Of a stretch of DNA of 64,000 nucleotides, positions 33,754-42,949 are shown one piece after another. The DNA is from Metabacillus lacus. GTDB lineage: Bacteria; Bacillota; Bacilli; Bacillales; Bacillaceae. The position numbers were made by a program, and so were the translations under genes. The DNA lies in assembly GCF_009674805.1 (NCBI RefSeq), contig NZ_WKKI01000011.1, forward strand, positions 1-64,000. Reading direction: 5' to 3'. The notes beneath the pieces were generated by a model. The model saw only the letters and a list, made by a program, of their open reading frames with translations, ran no database searches and had not been told where the DNA came from. The number at the start of each line of letters is the position of its first letter. Position 1 is the first letter of the stretch.

Positions 33754-34417
33754 ACTGCTGATCAAGTAAACTGCGCAAGTCTCTGTATATGAAATCTGCG
33801 GCAAGCTGAAGCTCCTCGGGCGGAAGATTCCCCCTGTTAATCCATGCTGTAAGAAAACCATAGCTTTTTGCTCCCGCTATATCCCACCCGTTGGAAGACA
33901 AAAACAAGATTTCTTCCTTTTTCAATCCCAGCTTTTCCTGCATAAAGGCATAAGTGCCAGGTGAGGGTTTAAACTGTTCCACATCCTCCACACTGACTAT
34001 ATGGGTGAAAAATGAATCCAAGCCACATGTCTGCATCAGCGGCAGCAGCATGTCACGAGACCCGTTTGAACACACAGCCAGTTTCTTATCTGATAATTCC
34101 TTCAGTACTTCTTTTACTTCAGGATATAAGTGCAAGCTGCGATATGCGTTCATCAGCTCTTCTTCAACCTCTCTGCCGCCTTCCAGCTGAAGCTCCTTTA
34201 ACACATACCGTAATGCATCGCGCGTAACAGCTGAAAAAGGTTGATAGCACCCCATAATTTGCCGGAGAAAGCTGTATTCCAACTGTTTTAACCGCCATTC
34301 CCTGCTGATTTCCAAGCCCTTTTCAGGATATACCTTCTCACAAGCCGACTGAATAGAATGAACATCAAATAAAGTTCCGTACACATCAAATACCATTGCT
34401 TTTACAGATGAAGTCAT
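33752..34417 (-). CDS. haloacid dehalogenase type II family hydrolase
   Basis: About 221 residues with HAD motif I VFDVYGTLFD (nucleophile Asp), motif II SNGSRD, motif III lysine in FKPSPGTYAF and LSSNGWDIAGAKSYGF. It fits the L-2-haloacid dehalogenase (class II) subgroup; the true substrate is unknown. AAGGAGAAGA precedes two ATGs (34420, 34417). Confidence 0.88.
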   Translation of the reverse strand: MTSSVKAMVFDVYGTLFDVHSIQSACEKVYPEKGLEISREWRLKQLEYSFLRQIMGCYQPFSAVTRDALRYVLKELQLEGGREVEEELMNAYRSLHLYPEVKEVLKELSDKKLAVCSNGSRDMLLPLMQTCGLDSFFTHIVSVEDVEQFKPSPGTYAFMQEKLGLKKEEILFLSSNGWDIAGAKSYGFLTAWINRGNLPPEELQLAADFIYRDLRSLLDQQ

Positions 34418-34451
34418 CATTCTTCTCCTTGTATACATTGGATTGATAAAG

Positions 34452-35252
34452 CTATACAGAAACAAGTTTTGCCCTGGGGCGTGCAGATCGGTACCACTGC
34501 AGGCATAAAAGAAAAATCAGCACTGCATCAACGGCATCTCCTCCATAATACATCAGCATCGCACCTGATTGAGCCTGTGCTTCTGACACACCCAGCGGAG
34601 GGTTTGCATATAGAATTTTTGCCAGTATCCCGTGCCCCGCCAATGCAGCCACAAGAACGGCAGATCTATACAGATAAGGCCGAGGATGGGAGACTGGATC
34701 TATATAGATCATAGCTGCTGTAAACAAATATCCCGCAGCAAAAACATGAAAGTGGATAAGTAAGTGAAGAAATCCATTTTCATGCATAAGTGCATACACA
34801 TTTGTTGTATAGATGAGCCAAAGCCCGCCTATATTCAAAAGAGATGCAGTGACTGGATCAGTCAGAATGCGGGCTGGCCATGATTTAAGAAGCTTTGTCA
34901 CCTGCCTTGCTGTGCTTGTATTGATAGAGCGGAATAAAAGTGTCATGGGTGCACCGAGCACCATCAGCAAGGGAGCTAGCATGCCGAGAAGCAGATGCCC
35001 GAGCATATGAAAATAAAAATCGTGGTGAGCTCTGTCAGCCAGAGGCCCGATGATTGCCGCGAGGGCACAGATGCTTCCTCCATACCAGCATAGCTGCCGC
35101 TGCCATGGCCAGGTTTTGTACGTTCTTCTAGACATGACAGAACCAGCACAATAGAGAATGATGCCCGCTGCAAAAGGAACTGCTAAAGCAGCCTGATACA
35201 CAATCATGGGAAGTTCCTGAGCAGATGAAGTGTGAATATGCGAGAGTATCAC
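34452..35252 (-). CDS. CtaG-like cytochrome oxidase assembly membrane protein (GTG start)
   Basis: A 266-residue, seven-TM protein of the Caa3_CtaG family (HMLGHLLLGMLAPLLMVLGAP, LWLIYTTNVYALMHENGFLH, MYYGGDAVDAVLIFLL). Several intramembrane histidines are consistent with copper handling for cytochrome oxidase. The GTG at 35252 follows GAGGAAACACTC and overlaps the upstream stop as GTGA. A longer frame to 35321 would run far into the neighbour and is not used. Confidence 0.85.
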   Translation of the reverse strand: MILSHIHTSSAQELPMIVYQAALAVPFAAGIILYCAGSVMSRRTYKTWPWQRQLCWYGGSICALAAIIGPLADRAHHDFYFHMLGHLLLGMLAPLLMVLGAPMTLLFRSINTSTARQVTKLLKSWPARILTDPVTASLLNIGGLWLIYTTNVYALMHENGFLHLLIHFHVFAAGYLFTAAMIYIDPVSHPRPYLYRSAVLVAALAGHGILAKILYANPPLGVSEAQAQSGAMLMYYGGDAVDAVLIFLLCLQWYRSARPRAKLVSV

Positions 35253-35704
35253 GAGTGTTTCCTCGTTGCTGCTGCCAGGTAAAGACCGATTCCTGCCAGC
35301 ACAAGCGCGAAGACATTCCACACAATATCGTAGACAATCACATTTTCCACATACCGAATTTGATGAATTCTCATCACTTTGTGCTGAATAATGCCATCAT
35401 AAAGCTGAAACAGCCCTGCTCCCAGAAAGACGCCCCCAACCCATCTTTTCATCCACAAACTGCCTTTTCTCCGCAAATCTGCGAACATAAACAAGCCGCC
35501 AATTGTAGCAAACCAGCTGAACGCGTGAAACAATCCATCTGAAATCAATCCAACTTCTGTTGTAGATTTGTCATAAAAATGATGCCAGTGAAGCAGCTGG
35601 TGAAAGACAGCCTCATCAATAAATGCAATCATACCGAGTCCGAACAGAAATCCAGACCAGAGATTTTTCCCTTGAGCTCTTCCCTGTCCCCGTTTTTCTT
35701 TCAT
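35249..35704 (-). CDS. DUF2243 membrane protein
   Basis: 151 residues with four TM segments and DUF2243-type motifs: FGLGMIAFIDEAVFHQLLHWHH, SDGLFHAFSW, GGVFLGAGLFQLYDGIIQHK and YDIVWNVFAL. His-rich helices suggest metal binding. It is translationally coupled to the CtaG-like gene, a pairing known in other bacteria; the function is unproven. Confidence 0.85.
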   Translation of the reverse strand: MKEKRGQGRAQGKNLWSGFLFGLGMIAFIDEAVFHQLLHWHHFYDKSTTEVGLISDGLFHAFSWFATIGGLFMFADLRRKGSLWMKRWVGGVFLGAGLFQLYDGIIQHKVMRIHQIRYVENVIVYDIVWNVFALVLAGIGLYLAAATRKHS

Positions 35705-35842
35705 GCTACGCTCACCCTTTCAAGTTGCCGTTCGTTTTTCTACCTTCAGAATTTCCCTTTACAGCCTTCTGGTAAACAGTACCTTATAAAAACCTTTTAT
35801 TATAAAAGCGGCTGCCATTGGAGACTTTAGAGTATCGATAAG

Positions 35843-35881
35843 CACTAAAAAAAGATCTTCAAGTGTGAAGACCCTTTAGTG
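35843..35881 (-). terminator. terminator after the lipoprotein gene
   Basis: On the minus strand GTCTTCA/TGAAGA followed by seven T, enclosed by an outer CACTAAA/TTTAGTG pair. Confidence 0.8.
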
Positions 35882-35967
35882 TGGTGAAAGCAGAGTATGT
35901 TTTGTTGATCTGCTTTTTCAGTCAGAATGGTATGCTCTTCTACTTTATCATCCCTTAGGCCATCTTC

Positions 35968-36573
35968 TTATTTCGTAAACTTACATTTGAACAGATACAC
36001 GGCCTCTTTGTTTTTTAATTCACTTTCACGAACTTCAGCATCTTTAAAAAACTCTTCAGAAAATGAATTGATTGAGTTTTTTTCAAATGAATAGATCATA
36101 GCCGCTAACACCATCTCATTCTCTGTAACATCCATCAGTTGGCTGCTGCTTGCCCACGTGGAAAGTTTGACTTCCCGACCTTTTTCAGAAATACTATCCG
36201 TCTGAGATCCAGAAGCCGAACTTCCTTCGCTGTTAATTCCAAATCTAAAAATTTGTTGATTTTCATGCTCTGCTGCCTCAGATACGGCAAAGATAATAGA
36301 ACCTTGTTCTCCGACGTCAACTTCTAGAGTAAGACCGCCACTAATCAGTCTGCCAAATTCATATTTTTCAATCCCCACAGCTGCCTTTTTATATTGAGGG
36401 TCAATAGTGAAGTCAAATATATAAGACTTGTCCGTTATAACGGCAAGTATTCCTTGCTCCCTGTCTGTTAAATCTGCTGCTGCAAGTGTATTTACCTGTT
36501 TACTGCTGCCATCTTCACACGCACTTACAGTAACTATCAGCAACGTGATAATCATTATGAGTAATTTTTTCAT
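35968..36573 (-). CDS. putative lipoprotein of unknown function
   Basis: About 201 residues with lipoprotein signal MKKLLIMIITLLIVTVSAC (lipobox VSAC). The mature part is soluble and acidic, with no domain I recognise. The ATG at 36573 follows GAGGGTGAGGAA; a GTG at 36582 is part of the SD. It is a stand-alone gene with its own terminator. Confidence 0.78.
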   Translation of the reverse strand: MKKLLIMIITLLIVTVSACEDGSSKQVNTLAAADLTDREQGILAVITDKSYIFDFTIDPQYKKAAVGIEKYEFGRLISGGLTLEVDVGEQGSIIFAVSEAAEHENQQIFRFGINSEGSSASGSQTDSISEKGREVKLSTWASSSQLMDVTENEMVLAAMIYSFEKNSINSFSEEFFKDAEVRESELKNKEAVYLFKCKFTK

Positions 36574-36749
36574 TTTCCTCACCCTCTTTTAATTCATGTA
36601 GAATAACACTACTTCTCAATGCCTCATCACTGACTTTATTATACACATTTTTCCATACAGGGAACTTTCAGGGTTTCACCATCTTCTGAAGGGGAAGAGT
36701 ATTGGGATTGTTTTTGGTTATAAGACTAATTGATCAGGAGGGAAAAAGC

Positions 36750-37586
36750 ATGCCATGGTTTAAGAGTGACAAAGAAAATGGAAAAGATATTGAACTTTAC
36801 TATGAGGACGCCGGCTCTGGCCAACCTGTCGTTCTGATTCACGGCTGGCCGCTCAGCGGAAGGTCTTGGGAAGCGCAGATCCCTGCTTTGATTGAGGCCG
36901 GTTACCGTGTCATCACTTATGACCGCCGCGGATTCGGAAAGTCTTCTCAGCCATATGAAGGCTATGATTATGATACGCTGGCTGCCGATTTGAACAAACT
37001 GATGGAACATTTGGAAGTGGAAGATGCTGTTCTTGTCGGCTTTTCCATGGGAGGCGGGGAAGTAGCCCGCTATATCAGCACATATGGAACATCAAGAATC
37101 AGCAAGGCTGTCTTTGCAGGTGCTGTACCTCCATATTTATACAAGTCACAAGACAATCCGGACGGCGGACTTGATGATGAAACCATTCAAGAATTTCAAA
37201 ACGGTGTCAAAGAGGACCGCCTGGCATTTCTTGAGGACTTTACGCACAACTTCTTTTCGGCAGGAAACGATGAAGTACTGGTCAGCGAGCCATTCAGGCA
37301 TTATATAAAAGAAATTGCTGCCTTTGCCTCTCCAAAAGGAACCCTTGACTGCATTGCTGCTTTCTCGCTGACGGACTTTAGGCAGGACTTAAAACACATC
37401 AATGTTCCGTCTCTTGTCATCCATGGAGACTCTGACCAGATTGTACCATTTGAGGTAAGCGGAAAACGAACACATGAGATGCTGGACAACAGTGAGCTTG
37501 TTCTCATTAAAGGTGCCCCACACGGATTTAATGCTACACATGCTCAGGAATTTAATTCGGCTTTAATAGAGTTTTTGAATAAGTAA
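36750..37586 (+). CDS. alpha/beta hydrolase, non-haem haloperoxidase-like
   Basis: 278 residues: GSGQPVVLIHGWPLSGRSWE (oxyanion loop), nucleophile elbow GFSMGGGEVARY, catalytic Asp in IHGDSDQIVPFE and His in KGAPHGFNATHA. It is close to the cofactor-free chloroperoxidase/arylesterase group. The ATG at 36750 follows AGGAGGG. The TTG/GTG-initiated extension upstream has no SD. Confidence 0.9.
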   Translation: MPWFKSDKENGKDIELYYEDAGSGQPVVLIHGWPLSGRSWEAQIPALIEAGYRVITYDRRGFGKSSQPYEGYDYDTLAADLNKLMEHLEVEDAVLVGFSMGGGEVARYISTYGTSRISKAVFAGAVPPYLYKSQDNPDGGLDDETIQEFQNGVKEDRLAFLEDFTHNFFSAGNDEVLVSEPFRHYIKEIAAFASPKGTLDCIAAFSLTDFRQDLKHINVPSLVIHGDSDQIVPFEVSGKRTHEMLDNSELVLIKGAPHGFNATHAQEFNSALIEFLNK

Positions 37587-37600
37587 CCCTGAAAAGGATA

Positions 37601-37630
37601 CGGCAAAAGACAATCTCTTTTGCCGTTTTT
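37601..37630 (+). terminator. terminator after the hydrolase gene
   Basis: CGGCAAAAGA/TCTTTTGCCG followed by TTTTT. Confidence 0.95.
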
Positions 37631-37795
37631 CTATTGAATTAATAGGAGGGCTCACTTTAGTTTGGTTAAAAACACCAAAACCATATTATATTCCCCTATT
37701 ATGTTCTGAACAGGGTGAGAAATCTCTGCATACTTTAAATATGTCCGTTGGGTGGCCCTGCACATCATATTTCTATAATGGTAAAGTTGCATCAA

Positions 37796-38209
37796 TCAAT
37801 TCGTCTCTATCGTTAAGATCTTGCAGAACACTTTCCACATCTTTTTTTTATAACTCTTAACAATGATCATATGTTTGATATGCAGCCCTTTTGGGTGAAC
37901 ATGCTCTTGCTGCAAAAGATTCTTTAACCGTTCCGGAGTATATAAAATACACCATCTTTTACTTTCATCACTCATGGTCATACTGATTTCTATCCAATTT
38001 GTTTGATTGGGCTCATCTGTGACCTCATCACCTTTTTCACCATTAACATGAAAATGATTAAATGAAAACCATCTGATTCTCCCGTTGTCACCTTTTATCC
38101 TCAACATCCCCCTCTCCTCATCTATCTGTATGACTTTGTACGTATTCCCTCTGGTTAGAGCATCAGAATAAACTCCTTCAACTCGACATACAAGGCTTTT
38201 ATCTAACAT
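37796..38209 (-). CDS. hypothetical protein (137 aa)
   Basis: I do not recognise the family. The N-terminal half looks like a small beta-barrel (TRGNTYKVIQIDEERGMLRI, followed by GDNGRIRWFSFNHF), a pattern seen in SH3-like or immunity-type proteins. The C-terminal part is basic and predicted helical (PERLKNLLQQEHVHPKGLH). GGAGAGGAAAC precedes the ATG, which supports it as real. Confidence 0.65.
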   Translation of the reverse strand: MLDKSLVCRVEGVYSDALTRGNTYKVIQIDEERGMLRIKGDNGRIRWFSFNHFHVNGEKGDEVTDEPNQTNWIEISMTMSDESKRWCILYTPERLKNLLQQEHVHPKGLHIKHMIIVKSYKKKMWKVFCKILTIETN

Positions 38210-38403
38210 ATGTTTCCTCTCCCTTCATATACTTTTCGGTGAATTTGCTGCAGAAGTAAGTCTTTTTCTCTGGTTTAACTTCTTTACCTTAGGAGTTGCA
38301 TATACCAAAGTTTTCTTAACCTTAGATATTAAAATAAAATTGATATCAATACGTGTTATTCTTAAATTGTAGTAAAAAATCTTAAAAAGAGGATAGAAAT
38401 TCG

Positions 38404-39234
38404 ATGAATTTACCTTTATTGGCGAAAAGGGCTGCAAGTATCTATCAGGAAAACTCAAAAGTGGAAGCGGTTTTATTAGGCGGTTCGGTATCTAGAAACT
38501 GGCATGATTCTTTTTCAGATATTGAACTATTTATTTTTTGGAAACAGCCTCCTTCGGCTCAGGACCGAAAGGCACCTATTGAAAAGATGGGAGGCAAAAT
38601 GATTGACTTTCATCCCTACGAAGATGAAGAGTGGTCAGAAACGTATCTTACACAAGGTGTAAAGTTAGAAATCAGCAATTTTCTAACCACTCATATCCAT
38701 AAAATTTTGGATGATGTTGTGCTTTCATATGAAACAGACCTAGATAAGCAGTGTATAGCAGCTGCAATCCATGATGGAGTTTCACTTAGTGGTGAAGAGG
38801 TCCTTCGCATATTGAAGAATAAAGTAAGTGAATATCCGAAGGAATTAAGCATGGCGATGATAGAAGAGAATGCTGATTTAGGGAACAGATGGAACAATCG
38901 TGAAGCACTTCTGAAGAGACAAGATTGGCTAATGCTTTATAAAGTCATGGTTGATGTTCAGACAAAAATTATGGGAATGCTGTTTGGGCTGAATAATCAA
39001 TACGTCCACCACCCGGCTTTTAAGTGGCAAAAACAAACATTGAATAGCATGAAAGTTGTTCCTGAACATGCAGCAGATCGATTACACACATTATTCTCAA
39101 AAGCTCCTGACAGTTCGATTAAAGAACTGGAGGCATTTTTGCAGGATTTATACAATTTGATATCCAAGGAGTACCCTCATATCGATTTGGAAGAACTCAG
39201 GAAACAGTTATTATTTTTAAGGCCGAAGCATTGA
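38404..39234 (+). CDS. nucleotidyltransferase-fold protein
   Basis: 276 residues with a Pol-beta-type nucleotidyltransferase signature near the N-terminus (VLLGGSVSRNWHDSFSDIEL, i.e. GGS...DxE), followed by a helical C-terminal domain. It resembles DUF4037/aminoglycoside-type transferases, but the substrate cannot be assigned. The ATG at 38404 follows AGAGGATAG. Confidence 0.8.
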   Translation: MNLPLLAKRAASIYQENSKVEAVLLGGSVSRNWHDSFSDIELFIFWKQPPSAQDRKAPIEKMGGKMIDFHPYEDEEWSETYLTQGVKLEISNFLTTHIHKILDDVVLSYETDLDKQCIAAAIHDGVSLSGEEVLRILKNKVSEYPKELSMAMIEENADLGNRWNNREALLKRQDWLMLYKVMVDVQTKIMGMLFGLNNQYVHHPAFKWQKQTLNSMKVVPEHAADRLHTLFSKAPDSSIKELEAFLQDLYNLISKEYPHIDLEELRKQLLFLRPKH

Positions 39235-39394
39235 TAATATAGAAGTTTCGTTTAAGTAAACATCTTCCCGGATTGAACAGCTTACAAATTGAGTACCCAG
39301 CGCCTGGTTTCCTGTAACACCGCTCAATAGTTGACACAAAGACTATGGGTCAGCAAGTTTTTTTTCAAAAAAAAATGATAGTTCGCCCCAATAG

Positions 39395-39419
39395 GTTTAT
39401 CAATCAGCTGTAGTGGTAT
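39395..39419 (+). promoter_or_regulatory. sigma-B-like promoter upstream of the GAF-STAS gene
   Basis: GTTTAT (39395-39400), 13 nt, TGGTAT (39414-39419). A sigma-A -10 TATAAT overlaps at 39417-39422 without a good -35. Assignment to sigma-B is tentative. Confidence 0.5.
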
Positions 39420-39464
39420 AATTTGAGTTGAGGATCATTTAAAATTTGAGGGGAATACATCCAA

Positions 39465-40346
39465 ATGAATTCAACTGCTTACAATTATAATAAATTTGCC
39501 AATTTTGATGAAGCTGCGGACAGCATTCTAAAAATGATGAGCAAGATTTTAAATATAAACACTTTATTTATTGCCAAAAATGATCAAAAGACAAATGAGA
39601 TCGTTAAGGTAGTGAATCATGAAGATATATTGTTAAAGAAAGGTGACGCACTCCCTTTTGAAGAGACATTTTGTAAACTGAGTGTGGATTTCGGTAAGAA
39701 GGTTCTGTTTATTCCTGATATTACAAAAAGCAATTTGACTAACGCACTGGATGTTACCCGAAATTTAGGAAGCGGCAGCTTTGTAGGCCTGCCTATTTTT
39801 TATGAAGACGGCAGAAATTACGGAACCATCTGCGGACTGGACACCAACCCCTTTGTTCTCACTGAGGAGCATGTGGAATTATTTGAAACAATGAGCTCTG
39901 TTCTTTCCTATGTTCTGGAGCTGGATGATGCCAACAGGCAAATACAAACACTATCAGCACCGCTCGTTCCTATTACTGCAGGAGTAGCCATTCTTCCCAT
40001 TATCGGCAATATCAACGAATTCCGTTTGAATACGATTATCCAACTGGCACTCACTAAAAGCGAAAGCTTGTCACTTGAGTATTTAATCATTGATTTGTCA
40101 GGGATTCTTCAAATCAATGATATGGTGAGTGAATCTCTTTTAAAAATTGCCAGCATGCTGCGTCTGCTGGGAGTTACACCTATACTGACAGGAATCAGGC
40201 CGGACTTGGCATTAAGAGCCATCAATACAAATGCGGATCTTCATTCAGTCAAAACGGTGGCTAACCTCGAAAGTGCTCTGAAGACAATTGGTTTTACACT
40301 GAGCAGGGACAGGGGGACGGGTACATCGTCCCGCTCCCTACTTTAA
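39465..40346 (+). CDS. GAF-STAS protein, RsbR-like stressosome paralogue
   Basis: 293 residues: N-terminal GAF sensor domain (about 10-150, with PFEETFCKLSVDFGKKVLFI and GLPIFYEDGRNYGTICGLD), then a STAS domain (about 165-280) that keeps the RsbR pattern LSAPLVPITAGVAILPIIG and LRLLGVTPILTGIRPDLALR. The two threonines phosphorylated in RsbRA are replaced: the VGTIDT position reads IGNINE and VVDTMV reads INDMVS. It may therefore join stressosomes without being an RsbT substrate. Confidence 0.85.
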   Translation: MNSTAYNYNKFANFDEAADSILKMMSKILNINTLFIAKNDQKTNEIVKVVNHEDILLKKGDALPFEETFCKLSVDFGKKVLFIPDITKSNLTNALDVTRNLGSGSFVGLPIFYEDGRNYGTICGLDTNPFVLTEEHVELFETMSSVLSYVLELDDANRQIQTLSAPLVPITAGVAILPIIGNINEFRLNTIIQLALTKSESLSLEYLIIDLSGILQINDMVSESLLKIASMLRLLGVTPILTGIRPDLALRAINTNADLHSVKTVANLESALKTIGFTLSRDRGTGTSSRSLL

Positions 40347-40419
40347 ATAAAGCGATTAATCAAACGTTTAATTAAGTACTCTATAAGGCAGATACAGCCC
40401 TGCTATATAGATATGAAGA

Positions 40420-40458
40420 AAAAGACTATCAGCCCAAGAGTGCTGATAGTCTTCTTCA
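40420..40458. terminator. bidirectional terminator
   Basis: AAGACTATCAGC (40422-40433)/GCTGATAGTCTT (40442-40453), between convergent genes. Confidence 0.92.
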
Positions 40459-40489
40459 TTTAGGATTCTACTCCATTAAAACTGAAATG

Positions 40490-41083
40490 TTATTGGGGCC
40501 TTTCCAAAGTGAAAATTCCTCCGATTTTGGCATAATCTTGACCTGCTAACCGGCTAACTGCGGCTAATGCACGCGGATCTATTTTTCCATCAGAATAGAT
40601 ATCATTATCAATATGAAACTTAACAACTCTTCCTATAAGCAGATCACTCGACTCAAAAGAGATTGCTTGTTCCAGCCTGCACTCCATTCGAATTTTAGCT
40701 TCCTTCACTCCCGGTACAGATATCATTTCACTGTTAACCGGTGTTAGGCCAGCTAATTCTATTTCACTTTGATCAGGCGGAAGTTGTGCAGCTGTTCTAT
40801 TCACCATCTCTACATTCTGTTCATCAACAATATGAACAACGAACTCTTTTTTGTTTATACTATTCCTCGCTGTATCTTTTTGCTGATTACCAGACCTCTG
40901 AACTGCCAGTGAGATTCTTGGCGGATCTGAAGACACAATTGAAAAATAACTAAAGGGAGCCCCATTGAGAGTCCCTTGCTCTGAAACGGTGGTCACAAAC
41001 GCAATCGGTCTGGGGATAATACTCCCGATCAACAGCTTATAATTCTCTTTCCCCACATTCGTTGATGGATCAATTGAAGGCAT
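40490..41083 (-). CDS. flavin reductase-like/flavoredoxin protein
   Basis: About 197 residues of the DIM6/NTAB flavin-binding split-barrel family: IGSIIPRPIAFVTTVSEQG, NGAPFSYFSIVSSDPPRISL and KEFVVHIVDEQNVEMVNRTA. It binds FMN and probably reduces flavin with NAD(P)H. The ATG at 41083 (MPSIDPST) follows AAAGGATGAGG. A longer frame to 41149 overlaps the ATPase gene. It could supply FMNH2 to the LLM monooxygenase at 25.8 kb, but there is no linkage. Confidence 0.85.
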   Translation of the reverse strand: MPSIDPSTNVGKENYKLLIGSIIPRPIAFVTTVSEQGTLNGAPFSYFSIVSSDPPRISLAVQRSGNQQKDTARNSINKKEFVVHIVDEQNVEMVNRTAAQLPPDQSEIELAGLTPVNSEMISVPGVKEAKIRMECRLEQAISFESSDLLIGRVVKFHIDNDIYSDGKIDPRALAAVSRLAGQDYAKIGGIFTLERPQ

Positions 41084-41145
41084 AGACCTCATCCTTTCAT
41101 GCTTTAAATCTATAGAAAACCCAGCTTGAACCGATAAAACTACGC

Positions 41146-41880
41146 TCATTCATCTTCCTTAAATAGTTCGGACAGGAGCTTCTGTCTGTTTTCCAGAAAG
41201 TACTTTGTTAGTTGATAGTGGTCGGTCATTTCATATTCAATTTTTGAGATTTCCCCATCATCAAAGCTTAAAATATCGGCATAGGGATAGCCCAGTATGA
41301 TTGGTGAATGGGTTGCAATTATAAACTGTGCTTCTCCCTTGGATGCCAAGTTATAGAGTATTCTTAACAGTGTTAACTGTCTGGAAGGTGATAAAGCCGC
41401 CTCTGGTTCATCTAAAAGATAGATAGCTTTATCTTTAAAACGGTTGAGGAATAAAGCTAAGAACGATTCCCCATGTGATTGTTTGAAAAGAGATTGACCT
41501 CCATAATGACTAAAACGTGAACCATTTCCTTTTTCTACTTCGTCAAGGTGAGCAGCGAAATTATAAAATGACTCTGCCCTCAAAAAGAATCCATTGGTTA
41601 TTTTCGGCATCCATGAAAGCTTAATATATTCTCCAAGAGCCGATTCTGCTGCGTGTACATCATATATGTTGTTACGTCCTCCACCTGCGGTATTAAACTC
41701 ACACTGATATGCAATAGCTTCTAACAATGTAGACTTTCCTGATCCATTTTCACCAACAAAGAATGTCACACTCTTTTCAAGGTGTAGTTCATGAAAACTT
41801 TTTATAGATGGAATTGAAAAAGGATACTCTTGAAAAGAAGGGATGTTCTCTTGCAAGAGTTTAATTCTTTTCAGGAACAT
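41146..41880 (-). CDS. AAA-type ATP-binding protein (single-domain ATPase)
   Basis: 244 residues with Walker A VGENGSGKSTLLEAIA, ABC/SMC-like signature GGQSLFKQSHGESFLALFL, Walker B AIYLLDEPEAALSP and H-loop FIIATHSPIILGYP. This is the common AAA_21-type ATPase found singly in Firmicutes; its role is unknown. The ATG at 41880 follows AGAGGTGATAAGT. It may share a transcript with the downstream flavin reductase-like gene. Confidence 0.86.
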   Translation of the reverse strand: MFLKRIKLLQENIPSFQEYPFSIPSIKSFHELHLEKSVTFFVGENGSGKSTLLEAIAYQCEFNTAGGGRNNIYDVHAAESALGEYIKLSWMPKITNGFFLRAESFYNFAAHLDEVEKGNGSRFSHYGGQSLFKQSHGESFLALFLNRFKDKAIYLLDEPEAALSPSRQLTLLRILYNLASKGEAQFIIATHSPIILGYPYADILSFDDGEISKIEYEMTDHYQLTKYFLENRQKLLSELFKEDE

Positions 41881-42065
41881 ACTTATCACCTCTGTAGATT
41901 ATAACAAACAGGAAAGTAAATAGGATGCACCTTACATTTATTTGTAAATCTAAGTAGTGAGAACTATTAACTAATGCAGCGGCAGTCATCCTGCTTGTAT
42001 ACTCTGTTCAATCTTTGACAATAACTGAAAAGTAATACCACTTTTATTATAAAAGGACGTGTCTT

Positions 42066-42809
42066 ATGTCAGGCGTGATGCATTCTGAATTAATTCAAAG
42101 TTTATTGTGGTTTTATGTTGTAGTCATGTTTCTTGGTTGTCTTACCTTCGCACTGATGAGTAGAAACCGGAAAGGACTGCCTCGTGTTGAATACTTCATT
42201 GCCTTTTTGATCCCGCTATGGTCAGGGCTGGCCTATATGTCGATTGCTTTTGGTCAGGGTATCGTGGAGTTTAATGGCCAAACGATTTATTTCGCTCGAT
42301 ATATTGATTGGGTGGTAACGACCCCTCTGTTATTGGTCGCTCTCGCACTCACAGGAATGACGGAAAAGAAACAGAAAGATTACCTTCTCATTGCGGGTTT
42401 AATCGTTGCAGATGTGATCATGATCTTAACGGGAATGATAGCTGATTTTTCACCAGATGCGACAAAGCTGACATGGTATCTATTTGGCGTGGCTGCCTTT
42501 GTTGTCATTCTGGGTTTGATTTGGGGACCGTTACGGCAAATCTCTTCCACTCAATCACCCGAATCTTACAAATTCTTTCTCATTGTTGCATCCTACTTAA
42601 CATTCTTGTGGGTTAGCTACCCCATCGCATGGCTGCTGGGACCTTCAGGAATAGGAGTGTACGGCTCGCTTGGCGACAACCTGGCCTTTGTGTTGCTGCC
42701 TATTTTCTCAAAGGTAGGATTTAGCTTATTAGACTTAAATGGACTTAGAATGATTAAGCAAAAACACATGCGCCAATCAACACAACCAAAACAGTCTCCC
42801 TCTATTTGA
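42066..42809 (+). CDS. microbial rhodopsin of xenorhodopsin (ASR-like) type
   Basis: 247 residues, seven TM helices. The Schiff-base lysine is K216 in LPIFSKVGFSLLDL. Helix C is ARYIDWVVTTPLLLVALAL: R78 and D81 equal bacteriorhodopsin R82 and D85, and the D96 position is Ala92. The D212 position is Pro212, as in Anabaena sensory rhodopsin. The acidic residue seven after the lysine (D223), the cytoplasmic acceptor of inward-pumping xenorhodopsins, is present. W182, Y185 and P186 of the retinal pocket are kept, and Leu at the spectral-tuning site (L89) suggests green absorption. There are no retinal synthesis or transducer genes beside it. Confidence 0.93.
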   Translation: MSGVMHSELIQSLLWFYVVVMFLGCLTFALMSRNRKGLPRVEYFIAFLIPLWSGLAYMSIAFGQGIVEFNGQTIYFARYIDWVVTTPLLLVALALTGMTEKKQKDYLLIAGLIVADVIMILTGMIADFSPDATKLTWYLFGVAAFVVILGLIWGPLRQISSTQSPESYKFFLIVASYLTFLWVSYPIAWLLGPSGIGVYGSLGDNLAFVLLPIFSKVGFSLLDLNGLRMIKQKHMRQSTQPKQSPSI

Positions 42810-42826
42810 GGAAGACTGTTTTTTGT
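42787..42826 (+). terminator. terminator after the rhodopsin gene
   Basis: AAACAGTCT/AGACTGTTT with a 14-15 nt loop, then T-rich sequence. The rhodopsin is therefore a monocistronic unit. Confidence 0.9.
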
Positions 42827-42949
42827 TGACTTACTAGCTGCATGTTAAAGATTACTTCCGTTCCGTTATCAAGGTAGATCCCCTCATGTTCGCAGAATAC
42901 TTGCTCACTGTACGTCCCTTTACGTAAACTCTTCACCTTACGAACAGAA

